A stretch of 64,000 nt of DNA from Rubricoccus marinus (GTDB taxonomy: Bacteria; Bacteroidota; Rhodothermia; Rhodothermales; Rubricoccaceae), in assembly GCF_002257665.1 (NCBI RefSeq), contig NZ_MQWB01000001.1:144834-208833 (forward strand), in the 5' to 3' direction. Below are positions 30,883 through 39,316 of this stretch, in pieces. Numbering within the stretch: the first letter of the stretch is position 1; every line of letters begins with the position of its first letter. A program made the position numbers and the translations under genes. The notes under the pieces were generated by a model. That model ran no database searches. It worked only from the letters and a program-made list of their open reading frames with translations, and was not told where the DNA came from.

Positions 30883-31761
30883 ATGCGCGCGCTCTTTCTC
30901 CTTCCCATCCTTCTCCTCGCCGCCTGCCAGACCGGCGGCATCGACAGCAACGAGGCCACGGCCGAGGAAACGAGGGCGGTCCGCCTGGACAACCGCGAGC
31001 TCGTCCTCGACGGCTTCGCGGGCGACGTAAGCGTCACGGCTGTGATCGGGCTCCAGGAGGCCGAGGTCGTTTTCACCAAGCGCGCGATGGGCACGACGGA
31101 CCGCCAAGCCGAGGCACGCCTTGAGGACATCCGGATCGAAGAGGCCGGCGACGGGGCGACGTACCAGTTCGTGTGGCGCACGGACGCCGACAACCCGAAC
31201 GTGACCGTGGACGCCAAGGTGCGCGTGCCTCTGGCGACCAACGTCGTGGTGCGGCTCGGCGCGGGAGACATCACCGCGAACGGCCTCCGGGGCACGCTGG
31301 ACGCCGAGACCGGCGCCGGCGAGATCCGCGCCGATCACCTCCGAAGCGCCCGCGTCGTGCTGTCCTCCAGCGCCGGCGACATCCACGCTGGCGCCGCGTT
31401 TATCCCCGCCGAGGGCCGGTGGAGCCTTGAGTCCGGCGCGGGGGACCTCCTGCTCCTGCTGCCCGCCGCGGCGTCCGTCCGCGTCGATGCCGAGAGCCGC
31501 GCCGGCGCGCTGGACCTCGACCCCGCGCTCACGTTCTCGGACGTCCGCCAGAGCGGCGGCCCGGCGGGCGTCGACTTCCGAGCCCAACTCGGAGAGGGGC
31601 AGGCGAGGATCGAGGCGCAGACCGACGCCGGCAACATCGAGATCCTCCAGTACAAAGAGCCCGCGGCCGAGTCCGAGGCCGCCCGCCAAACCGTCTTGAC
31701 GCCGCAGGACACGCTCCGCCGCGACTCCGCGCGCGCCTCTGGCGTGACGCCCGCCCCCTGA
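30883..31761 (+). CDS. DUF4097-like lipoprotein
   Basis: A 292-residue lipoprotein with signal MRALFLLPILLLAAC, the lipid-bearing cysteine at residue 15. The rest is a repetitive right-handed beta pattern (GAGDITANGLRGTLDAETGAGEIRADHL, SSAGDIHAGAAF, SGAGDLLLLL), which is typical of DUF4097 putative adhesins. Such proteins often sit beside envelope-stress or anti-sigma genes; here the neighbours are ftsX and topA, which gives no clear clue. Predicted outer-membrane or periplasmic location. Confidence 0.75.
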   Translation: MRALFLLPILLLAACQTGGIDSNEATAEETRAVRLDNRELVLDGFAGDVSVTAVIGLQEAEVVFTKRAMGTTDRQAEARLEDIRIEEAGDGATYQFVWRTDADNPNVTVDAKVRVPLATNVVVRLGAGDITANGLRGTLDAETGAGEIRADHLRSARVVLSSSAGDIHAGAAFIPAEGRWSLESGAGDLLLLLPAAASVRVDAESRAGALDLDPALTFSDVRQSGGPAGVDFRAQLGEGQARIEAQTDAGNIEILQYKEPAAESEAARQTVLTPQDTLRRDSARASGVTPAP

Positions 31762-31877
31762 GCCGCCGACGCCAGAGGCTAGGGGCGTCCCGCCTCTCAC
31801 CCGTCAGCTAGAGGCCTCTGGCGCGTCAAGAAACGGCGCGCCGCGCGCGGTGCCGGAGCGTTGACGCCGCTCCCGCG

Positions 31878-31885
31878 TAGCTTGA
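31878..31885 (+). promoter_or_regulatory. Candidate -7 box of topA (TAGCTTGA)
   Basis: TAGCTTGA ends 26 nt before the topA ATG at 31912. It lies inside the longer open frame beginning at TTG 31861, which argues against that earlier start. Confidence 0.45.
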
Positions 31886-31911
31886 GACAGAAACACACAG
31901 AGCCCCACTAT

Positions 31912-34602
31912 ATGAAGCGCCTCGTCGTCGTCGAGTCCCCGACCAAAGCCCGGACCATCCGCAAGTTCCTGCCCGCCGGGTACCAGGTGGAGGCGTCCAT
32001 GGGCCACGTGCGAGACCTGCCCTCGTCTGCGGCGGAGATCCCCGCCGCGGTCAAAAAGGAGAAGTGGGCGCGCCTAGGCGTCAACGTCAAGGACGGCTTC
32101 GAGCCGCTCTACGTCGTCCCGAGCGACAAGAAGAAGACGGTCAAGATGCTCAAGGACGCCCTCGAGGACGCCGACGAGCTCTACCTCGCGACGGACGAAG
32201 ACCGCGAGGGAGAATCCATCGGCTGGCACCTCCTGGAGGTTCTCAAGCCCAAGGTGCCCGTCAAGCGGATGGTCTTCCACGAGATCACCAAGGCCGCCAT
32301 CCTGAAGGCGCTGGACGACACCCGCGAGGTGGACACCCGGCTCGTTGACGCGCAAGAGGCCCGGCGCATCCTGGACCGGCTGGTGGGCTACAGCGTCTCG
32401 CCCGTGCTCTGGAAAAAGATCGCGCCCAAGCTTTCGGCCGGGCGCGTGCAGTCCGTCGCCGTTCGCGTCCTCGCGCAGCGCGAGTGGGAACGGCTGGACT
32501 TCGTCATGGCGTCCTACTGGGACCTCACGGCCACGCTGGAGCAGGGCGGCACGGCGTTCGACGCCAAGATGACGCACTACGGTGACCAGAAGCTGGCCAC
32601 CGGCAAGGACTTCGACGAGAACACCGGCAAGCTCAAGCCGAAGTCGAAGGCCCTCCAGATGGACGAGGCCACGGCCAAGCCTCTGGCGGAACGCCTCGCG
32701 AAGGCCTCGTGGCGCGTAAGCGAGGTGGAGCAGAAAAAGGCGAAGCGGACGCCAGCGGCGCCGTTTATCACGTCTACGCTCCAGCAGGAGGCGAACCGCA
32801 AGCTGGGGCTGCCCGCCCGTCAGGCCATGCGCGTGGCGCAGAAGCTCTACGAGCAGGGCCTCATCACCTACATGCGTACCGACTCGCCGACGCTCTCCAG
32901 CGAGGCCATCGGCGCCGCGCGCCGGTCCGTCGAGGAGCGCTACGGGTCCGAGTACCTCTCGCCCACGCCGCGCCAGTTCTCAGGCAAGGTGCGCAACGCG
33001 CAAGAGGCCCACGAGGCCATCCGGCCCTCGGGCACGGAGATGAAGACCTCCAAGCAGCTCGGCCTGAGCGGCGTGGAGGCCAAGCTCTACGACCTGATCT
33101 GGAAGCGGACGGTCGCGAGCCAGATGGCGGACGCGCAGCTTCTCCGCACGCGCGCCGAGATCCTCGCCGCCGAGGGAACGGACGACCAGAGCACGTTCCG
33201 CGCGAACGGCCAGGTGATCGTCTTCCCCGGGTTCTTCCGCGCGTACGTGGAAGGCAAGGACAACCCGGATGCCGCGCTGGACGACCGCGACACGCCGCTG
33301 CCGCAGCTCACCGAAGGCGACACGCCCGGCTGCAAAAACGTGGAGCCCATCGGGCACGAGACGAAGCCGCCCGCGCGCTTCACCGACGCCTCGCTCGTCA
33401 AGGCACTCGAAGCCGCCGGCATCGGCCGCCCGTCCACGTACGCCTCCATCATCGACACTATCGTCAACCGCGGCTACGTGACCCGCAAGGGCTCGCAGCT
33501 GACGCCGACGTTTACGGGCCTCGCGACGAACCAACTCCTGGAGCGCAACTTCGAGAAGCTCGTCGACACCGGCTTCACGGCGAAGATGGAGGAGGAGCTG
33601 GACCAGATCGCCTCTGGCGACGAACAGCGCGCGCCCTACCTCGAGCGCTTCTTCAACGGCGCCGACGGGCTGGAGCAACGCATCGAGACGCGCCTGAGCG
33701 AGATCGACCCCAAAGAGGTGTCGTCGCTCAAGCACGAAAAGTGGGAGCCGTTCGTGATCCGCGTGGGCCGCTACGGGCCGTACACGGAGGACACGAGCAA
33801 AGGTGAGACCAAGTCCATCCCCGGCGAGTGGGCCCCGGCCGACGTGACCCAGGAGATGCTCTCCGACGTGCTCAACGCCGCGAGCCAGGACCGTGTGCTC
33901 GGGATCCATCCTGAGCACGAGCAGCCCGTGCTGCTCAAGAACGGACCGTACGGCCCATACGTCCAGCTCGGCGACGACGAGGAAGGAGGCGCCAAGCCCA
34001 AGCGGATGTCGCTCCCGAAGGGGACGGACCCCGCGAACGTGGATCTCGACATGGGCATCGCGCTCGTGGGCCTGCCACGCACGCTGGGCCAGCATCCCGA
34101 AACCGGCGACGACATCAAGGCGAGCATCGGCCGCTACGGCCCGTACGTGCAGCAGAACCGCACGTACGCCAGCCTCAAGCCCGCCGACGGCGACGACGTG
34201 CTGACGGTCGGGTTGGAGCGTGCGCTCCAGCTCTTGGCGGAGAAGCACGAGAAGAACAAGCCGCTCCGCGTGCTCGGCAACCACCCCGAAACCGGCGAGC
34301 CCATCGAGGTGCGTAGCGGCCGTTACGGCCCGTACGCGAAGCACCTCAAGACGAACGCGACGCTCCCCAAGGGCACAGACCCGATGGAGGTGACGCTGGA
34401 AACGGCTATCGGCCTTATCGACGCAAAGGCAGCTTCCAAGCCCAAGAAGAAGGCGGCGAAGAAGAAGCCCGCCGCGAAGAAAGTCCCGGCCAAGAAAAAG
34501 CCGGCCGCCAAGAAGCCGACGGCGAAGAAACCGGCGGCCAAGAAGGCGCCCGCAAAGAAGGCCCCAGCCAAGAAGGCCGCACCGGCGAAGAAGGCCTCCT
34601 GA
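31912..34602 (+). CDS. topA: DNA topoisomerase I
   Basis: Type IA topoisomerase relaxing negative supercoils. ATG 31912 gives MKRLVVVESPTKARTIRKFL, the normal N-terminus, and 896 residues. The Toprim metal site is ATDEDREGESIGWHL near residue 100. The catalytic tyrosine lies in GLITYMRTDSPTLSSEA near 325. Instead of zinc fingers, the C-terminus has repeated TopA C-terminal repeat units (GRYGPYVQ-, GPYGPYVQLG, GRYGPYAKHL) and ends in about 55 residues of K/A/P repeats (KKAAKKKPAAKK), like a histone H1 tail, probably adding non-specific DNA binding. The gene ends with a terminator whose stem is built from the window 9-mer. Confidence 0.97.
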   Translation: MKRLVVVESPTKARTIRKFLPAGYQVEASMGHVRDLPSSAAEIPAAVKKEKWARLGVNVKDGFEPLYVVPSDKKKTVKMLKDALEDADELYLATDEDREGESIGWHLLEVLKPKVPVKRMVFHEITKAAILKALDDTREVDTRLVDAQEARRILDRLVGYSVSPVLWKKIAPKLSAGRVQSVAVRVLAQREWERLDFVMASYWDLTATLEQGGTAFDAKMTHYGDQKLATGKDFDENTGKLKPKSKALQMDEATAKPLAERLAKASWRVSEVEQKKAKRTPAAPFITSTLQQEANRKLGLPARQAMRVAQKLYEQGLITYMRTDSPTLSSEAIGAARRSVEERYGSEYLSPTPRQFSGKVRNAQEAHEAIRPSGTEMKTSKQLGLSGVEAKLYDLIWKRTVASQMADAQLLRTRAEILAAEGTDDQSTFRANGQVIVFPGFFRAYVEGKDNPDAALDDRDTPLPQLTEGDTPGCKNVEPIGHETKPPARFTDASLVKALEAAGIGRPSTYASIIDTIVNRGYVTRKGSQLTPTFTGLATNQLLERNFEKLVDTGFTAKMEEELDQIASGDEQRAPYLERFFNGADGLEQRIETRLSEIDPKEVSSLKHEKWEPFVIRVGRYGPYTEDTSKGETKSIPGEWAPADVTQEMLSDVLNAASQDRVLGIHPEHEQPVLLKNGPYGPYVQLGDDEEGGAKPKRMSLPKGTDPANVDLDMGIALVGLPRTLGQHPETGDDIKASIGRYGPYVQQNRTYASLKPADGDDVLTVGLERALQLLAEKHEKNKPLRVLGNHPETGEPIEVRSGRYGPYAKHLKTNATLPKGTDPMEVTLETAIGLIDAKAASKPKKKAAKKKPAAKKVPAKKKPAAKKPTAKKPAAKKAPAKKAPAKKAAPAKKAS

Positions 34603-34644
34603 GCCTCTGGCGCCAGGGACCTGTGCCTCGCGCTCAAATGACGA

Positions 34645-34679
34645 AGCCTCTGGCGTCCGTGTGGCGCCAGGGGCTTTTG
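34645..34679 (+). terminator. Terminator with a 9-mer stem after topA
   Basis: AGCCTCTGGCG pairs with CGCCAGGGGCT (one G-T-type mismatch) and is followed by TTTTG. This is a clear case of the repeated 9-mer used as the arm of a terminator. Confidence 0.7.
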
Positions 34680-34806
34680 CGTGTGGGGTGCTTCGGAGCG
34701 AAGTCAGGGTGCTGCAGTAGCACCAGACACTCGGGCGTCTGGAGAGGGAAGCGCTCTCCTGTGCGTACTCAGAGGCAGAACAGCGCGGGAGGCGTCCCCG
34801 ACGCTC

Positions 34807-34833
34807 GGGAATCCCGCCTGCGCGGGAACGACA
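34807..34833. repeat. REP-like palindromic repeat
   Basis: TCCCGC-CTGC-GCGGGA (34812-34827) within GGGAAT...AACGAC. This resembles the widespread intergenic palindromes with ATTCCCGC arms. It lies in a 286-bp spacer between the topA terminator and a convergent lipoprotein gene; the rest of the spacer shows no gene. Confidence 0.5.
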
Positions 34834-34888
34834 GACGGGATGGTGCTGAGACCGTCCCACTTGTGGCCCTGGCCTCTGGCGTCAGAGA

Positions 34889-35512
34889 CTACTCGCCGAA
34901 GCCCGTTCCCGTGTCCAGCCAGCGCCACTCGCGGAGGACGGTCTCGGCACGAGGCGCGAAGCCGTCGCCCATCTCCAGCGGCATCGTTTCGAGGACGTAG
35001 AACGCACGGCCGTTGTGCCGCCCGGCGCGGACCGAGCCGGTCACGTCCACGCCGCCAAAGGAGTACGCGGCGTCCACCCATCGGGGGAAGGCGTCGAGTT
35101 GGGACGGTTCGCCCATGGACTCGGCGGTCTCGCTCGCCCACGCGGCGAGGTCGCCGGGGTCGCGAGAGGGGACGAAAATGGTGAGCGTAGCGTCGCCGAG
35201 AAAGAAGTGCGCGCCGGCGCCCTCGTCGCTCGCGCCCCAGTCCGAGGTCATGCCCTCGGGGCGGTAGGTCGCGAAGGGAATCGGGAAGCCCTCCTCGCGC
35301 ACGAGCGTGAGCGTGGTGGGCTGCTCCGTTCCTTCCACGCGGATCGTGCCGGCCTTCGCCAGCGGCCACTCCTCGCTCGAGGCCTCTTGCGCGAGCGTGT
35401 CCGGCGGGGCGTCAGCGACGGGTACCTGAGGTGCAGGGGCGTCGCCAGAGGCGGAATCAGAGCCGCATGCCGCCAGAGGCAAGAGCGCGGCGAGGGCGAG
35501 GGTGCGGGTCAT
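34889..35512 (-). CDS. Lipoprotein of unknown function, coupled to ribBA
   Basis: A 207-residue lipoprotein: [20 protein letters not shown], with the lipobox cysteine at residue 16, a low-complexity linker rich in A, P and S, then a compact domain from about residue 50. I do not recognise the family. Its ATG overlaps the ribBA stop codon in ATGA (35509-35512), so it is translated by coupling from the ribBA message. A role in riboflavin metabolism is not evident; it may simply use that promoter. Confidence 0.7.
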   Translation of the reverse strand: MTRTLALAALLPLAACGSDSASGDAPAPQVPVADAPPDTLAQEASSEEWPLAKAGTIRVEGTEQPTTLTLVREEGFPIPFATYRPEGMTSDWGASDEGAGAHFFLGDATLTIFVPSRDPGDLAAWASETAESMGEPSQLDAFPRWVDAAYSFGGVDVTGSVRAGRHNGRAFYVLETMPLEMGDGFAPRAETVLREWRWLDTGTGFGE

Positions 35513-36804
35513 GCGTCGGAGTCGAGGATGGAGCCGAGCACGTCGGAATCGTGCGAGGAGAAGCCGTCGCCGAGCGAGAGCTTGTGGCCCATGCGGTCGC
35601 GCTTGGTGGCGAGGTACTTCGCGTTGTGCTCGCCGGGCGCGATCTCCAGCGGCACCTGCTCCACGACTTCGAGGCCGTAGCCGCCCAGCCCCACGCGCTT
35701 GCGGGGGTTGTTGGTCATCAGCCGCATCTGGCCCACGCCGAGGTCCGAGAGGATCTGCGCGCCGATGCCGTAGTCGCGGAGGTCCATCTTGAAGCCGAGC
35801 GCCTCATTAGCCTCGATGGTATCCATGCCCTGGCTCTGGAGGTTGTAAGCCTTGAGCTTGTTGATCAGCCCGATGCCGCGGCCCTCCTGCTTCATGTAGA
35901 GGACCACGCCGCGACCCTCGCGCTCGATCTGCTGCATCGCTCCGGCGAGCTGGTCGCCGCAGTCGCACCGCGCCGAGCCGAAAATGTCGCCGGTGACGCA
36001 CTGCGAGTGGACGCGAACGAGGACGGGCTCTTCTGGCGAGAACGGCCCGCCCTTCATCAGCGCGAGGTGGTTGTCGCCCGTCAGGACCTCCTCGTAGGCC
36101 GCGAGCCTGAAGTCGCCGTGCGCGGTCGGCATGTCTACCTCCACGAGCTTCTGGACCAGCTTCTCGGTCCGCATCCGGTACGCGATCAGGTCCTGGATGG
36201 TGACGAGGAGCAGGCCGTGCGTGTCAGCGAAAGAGCGGAGGTCCGGCACGCGCGCCATGCTCCCGTCCTCATTGAGGATCTCGATCAGGACGCCAGAGGC
36301 CCGTAGGCCGGCGAGGCGGGCGAGGTCCACGGCGGCCTCGGTGTGGCCTGCGCGGCGGAGCACGCCGCCGGGCGTGGCGCGGAGCGGGAAGATGTGGCCG
36401 GGCCGCGCGAAGTCCGTCGGCGTGGCCTCTGGCGCGGCGAGCGCGCGGATCGTCGCGGCGCGGTCGGCGGCGGAGATCCCGGTCGTCGTCCCGTGGCGGT
36501 AGTCGACCGAGACCGTAAAGGGCGTGTCGAACAGCGACGTGTTGGCCTGCTCCATCATGGGCAGGTCCAGCGCGGCGGCGCGCTCGCGCGTGAGCGAGAC
36601 GCACATCAGCCCGCGGGCCTCTCGCGCCATGAAGTTGACGGACTCCGGCGTGACCAACTCGGCCGCGCCGATGAGGTCGCCTTCGTTCTCGCGGTCCTCG
36701 TCGTCCACCACGACGACGAGCTTGCCATTGCGGACGGCCTCGATGGCGTCCTCGATGGTGTCGAACCGGGTCTCTCCGCCAGGGCGGGGCGAGTTGTCAG
36801 CCAT
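35509..36804 (-). CDS. ribBA: Bifunctional 3,4-DHBP synthase / GTP cyclohydrolase II
   Basis: Supplies both branches of riboflavin synthesis. Residues about 12-215 are the dihydroxybutanone-phosphate synthase, with [19 protein letters not shown] and the histidine-bearing [31 protein letters not shown]. Residues about 220-415 are GTP cyclohydrolase II, with the three zinc cysteines in [18 protein letters not shown] and the [16 protein letters not shown] motif. The total of 431 residues is normal for the fused enzyme. No FMN riboswitch is seen in the 140-nt upstream spacer. It is followed in an overlapping unit by a lipoprotein gene. Confidence 0.96.
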   Translation of the reverse strand: MADNSPRPGGETRFDTIEDAIEAVRNGKLVVVVDDEDRENEGDLIGAAELVTPESVNFMAREARGLMCVSLTRERAAALDLPMMEQANTSLFDTPFTVSVDYRHGTTTGISAADRAATIRALAAPEATPTDFARPGHIFPLRATPGGVLRRAGHTEAAVDLARLAGLRASGVLIEILNEDGSMARVPDLRSFADTHGLLLVTIQDLIAYRMRTEKLVQKLVEVDMPTAHGDFRLAAYEEVLTGDNHLALMKGGPFSPEEPVLVRVHSQCVTGDIFGSARCDCGDQLAGAMQQIEREGRGVVLYMKQEGRGIGLINKLKAYNLQSQGMDTIEANEALGFKMDLRDYGIGAQILSDLGVGQMRLMTNNPRKRVGLGGYGLEVVEQVPLEIAPGEHNAKYLATKRDRMGHKLSLGDGFSSHDSDVLGSILDSDA

Positions 36805-36945
36805 GGGTCGTACCGCGCTGCGGCGTGTTGTTTGGGGGCCAACGCCCGAGGTCCGCCGCGAGGTTCGCGGATTCGCTGTGCGCCTCTGGCGCGGCGTTGC
36901 CGTTGGGCTGGAGCCACCGCCAGAGGCCTCGGTGCGCCTCTGGCG

Positions 36946-37242
36946 CTAGGCCGCCTTGCCGGTCACGGCGTTTTTCTCGAAGCGCAGCTTGGTGTTCTGG
37001 TCCACCTCCACGAGCAGGCTCGTGTCCTCGACCTTGAGGACGGTCCCGTGGATGCCGCCGGCCGTGACCACGCGGTCGCCCTTTTTGAGCTCGTCGATCA
37101 TCGCGCGGCGCTTCTTCTCGCGCGTCTGCTGCGGGCGGATCAGGAAGAGGTAGAAGACGACGAGGATGAGCAGCGGGAACAGCAGTCCGCCGAGGGCGAA
37201 ACCGCCCGGCGCGGCGTCTTGGAGCAGGAGGAGCAAAAGCAT
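36946..37242 (-). CDS. yajC: Preprotein translocase subunit YajC
   Basis: A 98-residue membrane protein of the SecDF-YajC complex that helps protein export. One membrane helix, FALGGLLFPLLILVVFYLFLIRPQQTREKK, with the diagnostic YFLIRPQQ-like segment; then the small cytoplasmic beta domain (LKKGDRVVTAGGIHGTVLKVED). secD and secF are not adjacent. A TATCTTCC box (37272 to 37265) precedes the gene, matching that of metK. Confidence 0.95.
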   Translation of the reverse strand: MLLLLLLQDAAPGGFALGGLLFPLLILVVFYLFLIRPQQTREKKRRAMIDELKKGDRVVTAGGIHGTVLKVEDTSLLVEVDQNTKLRFEKNAVTGKAA

Positions 37243-37264
37243 CGGGGTGGGGGAGTGGTTTGGC

Positions 37265-37272
37265 GGAAGATA
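37265..37272 (-). promoter_or_regulatory. Candidate -7 box of yajC (TATCTTCC)
   Basis: Within CCCCGGTATCTTCC on the minus strand, 22 nt before the yajC ATG, sharing the GGTATCTTC core with the metK box. Confidence 0.5.
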
Positions 37273-37415
37273 CCGGGGGCTCTGCGAGAGGCGTCAGAAG
37301 TCAGAGCGCAGAAGCGGTGACGGGCCTCTGGCCTCCTCCCAGCGAGACGCCGGCGTCGCCAGAGGCGAATCGCGCGCGATGGTCGTTTCTTGCTCTCCCG
37401 ATCTCTCCGCTCCCG

Positions 37416-38306
37416 ATGCGCGCCCTCCCGCTCCTCCTCGTCTTCGCCGTTGCGCCCGCCTGCGCGCAGACCGACAAGCCCAGCGCCTCTGGCGACCCGT
37501 CCGACCGCCGCGCGGACACGCTCGTGGTCTCGCCAGAGGCCAAGCCGGGCACCGAGGTTTCGGTCCCTGTCGGGCCAGGCACCACGAGCGTAGGCTATTG
37601 GGACGTAAACGCCGGGGAGACGCCGGTGCGGATCGCGAGACGTGAGGCGTTCGGGCGCGAGGGCACGCCAGAGGCGATCCACATGCTCAACCTTCACGAC
37701 GACGAGAGCACGTCCGTAGACGCGGCGCTGGACGTCACGCGCGAGACGGGCGGCTGGGTCGTCGAGCTCCAGCACTCCGGCGACCGCAACCTCGCGTTCA
37801 CCGTCGGGGGCGAGCGCTTCGCCGCCGACCCCAACCGGATGTTTACCGACGCGGGCCGCGCCAAAACCCTCGCGTCGCTCTCGCGCGCCACGCCAGAGGC
37901 CGAGGCCGCCCTGGAGACCTTCGCGGCCTCCGTCCTCAAGGCGTACACCGACCTCGACCCGGCGGTGGTCGTCACTCTGCACAACAACACCGAGGACAAC
38001 TACTCCGTGGCCTCCTACGCCTCTGGCGGCGCCTACGAAGCCGACGCCGAGGCCGTCACGCTCCACCCTGGCACCGACCCCGACGACTTCTTCTTCGTCA
38101 CCGACCGCGCGCTCTATGACGCGCTCGTCGCCAGAGGCTTCAACGCGGTCTTGCAAGACAACGCCCGCGCGACCGACGACGGCTCGCTCTCGGTCTGGGC
38201 CGCGCAGAACGGGCGCCCGTACGTCAACGTGGAGGCGCAGCACGGCCACCGCGAAGAGCAGGCGCGCATGATCCGCGCGCTCGTCGAGGTCATCGCCGCG
38301 CGCTAG
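37416..38306 (+). CDS. Secreted protein, possible metallohydrolase
   Basis: A 296-residue exported protein. ATG 37416 gives the signal peptide MRALPLLLVFAVAPACAQ; the earlier frame crosses the yajC promoter. The mature part has a spaced set of possible metal ligands: MLNLHDDEST (residue about 90), VVELQHSGDRNLAFTVGGERFAADPNRMFTDAG, VVTLHNNTEDNYSVASY and VEAQHGHREEQ. This order of H-D/E, R, H-N-N and a terminal E/Q resembles amidase or zinc-carboxypeptidase-like enzymes acting on peptidoglycan, but I cannot name a family. It is monocistronic. Several 9-mers appear in frame as PEA, ARG and ASG. Confidence 0.65.
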   Translation: MRALPLLLVFAVAPACAQTDKPSASGDPSDRRADTLVVSPEAKPGTEVSVPVGPGTTSVGYWDVNAGETPVRIARREAFGREGTPEAIHMLNLHDDESTSVDAALDVTRETGGWVVELQHSGDRNLAFTVGGERFAADPNRMFTDAGRAKTLASLSRATPEAEAALETFAASVLKAYTDLDPAVVVTLHNNTEDNYSVASYASGGAYEADAEAVTLHPGTDPDDFFFVTDRALYDALVARGFNAVLQDNARATDDGSLSVWAAQNGRPYVNVEAQHGHREEQARMIRALVEVIAAR

Positions 38307-39073
38307 GAGCGGGCGCGGGCGGCGGCCTCTGGCGTGCGCTCCATCATGGACGTGTCCGGCGGCCACGGCGGAGTTTCGCCAGAGGCGAGCAAGCTGGGGC
38401 AGTAGAGGTCGTAGTCGGCCTCGGCGTCCGGGATGCCGAGGCCGGCGAGGGCGCGGTCCAGCAGGGCCGCGAAGTGTTCCGGCGGCTGCCGCTTCGGGGC
38501 GGCGTTGAAGCGCGGCTTCTGCGCGCTCGCGTCGAAGCCCAGGAAGCCCGCCACGCGCGCCGCGGCGTCGGGCTCGCGGATGTAGTTGATCACCAGCAGG
38601 TCGTCTGGCCTCTGGCGGAAGTGCTCCAGAACGGCGAGGTGGTACGCGTTGCGGTCCTCGATCCAGGCGCGGACGGCGAACTCGGTCACGTCCCACTTGG
38701 GCCCGCCGCCCGGCAAGTTGCCCGCAGCTTTTTTGCGCGCGATGTGCCCGAGCCGGCTGATGACCCAACTCTGGAGGTCCCGCACCTGAAGGATAAACGC
38801 CGCGCCGGGGTGCGCCGCGTCGAGCGCCGCGATGTCGCCCGGGATGCCGTCGCTGAAGGCGTCGTGCGCGCGGAGAGTCGCCCGGTCGCCAGTGCGCCAG
38901 AGGGGGCCGTGGCTGGCCGGGAGGCCGAGCGACTTGAACAGGACGTGCAGCGATGTCGTCCCGGTCTTGTTGAAGCCGACCGCGAACACCTTGGGCCTCT
39001 GGCGGAGGCCGAGGCGGTTGAGGAGCTTTTTGGGCTCGGTCTGGAGAGCGAGGCGGAGGCGGTGGAGCGTCAC
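38303..39073 (-). CDS. Sulfotransferase family protein
   Basis: A 256-residue PAPS-dependent sulfotransferase-like protein. GTG 39073 is taken as start (VTLHRLRLALQTEPKKLLNRLG); the much longer open frame upstream is an antisense shadow of uvrA. The 5'-phosphosulfate loop is clear in VFAVGFNKTGTTSLHVLFKSLG near residue 30. A 3'-phosphate-binding segment is likely in FILQVRDLQSWVISRLGHIARKK near 90. The C-terminal half (YIREPDAAARVAGFLGF) is like bacterial sulfotransferases acting on envelope sugars or lipids. It overlaps the end of the convergent secreted-protein gene by 4 nt. The acceptor is unknown. Confidence 0.82.
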   Translation of the reverse strand: MTLHRLRLALQTEPKKLLNRLGLRQRPKVFAVGFNKTGTTSLHVLFKSLGLPASHGPLWRTGDRATLRAHDAFSDGIPGDIAALDAAHPGAAFILQVRDLQSWVISRLGHIARKKAAGNLPGGGPKWDVTEFAVRAWIEDRNAYHLAVLEHFRQRPDDLLVINYIREPDAAARVAGFLGFDASAQKPRFNAAPKRQPPEHFAALLDRALAGLGIPDAEADYDLYCPSLLASGETPPWPPDTSMMERTPEAAARARS

Positions 39074-39316
39074 GAGAGCGCGGGGAGTCGGCCGCGAACC
39101 TACGCGCCGAGGGGGCGATCCAACCGCTTCGGGCGCCAGAGGCTCGGCGGTGACACGAGGCTGGCACAGCACGCGCGTAGGCTCGCGGCTCCGCCGCGGA
39201 CCGCCTCTGGCGAAACCGCCCGTTCGGTTCGCGTGCGGACGCCCCGCCAGAGGCCCCCGCCCGGAACGGCGCCGGGCCGCGGTGGGTAGCCCTCTGTCTA
39301 TTCCCGACCCGACCCA

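Noticed and set aside
34440-34602. A separate histone-like gene at the end of topA
   Set aside because: The K/A/P-rich stretch is in frame and continuous with topA and has no start of its own.
36805-36945. FMN riboswitch before ribBA
   Set aside because: The 141-nt spacer lacks the conserved FMN aptamer sequence blocks.
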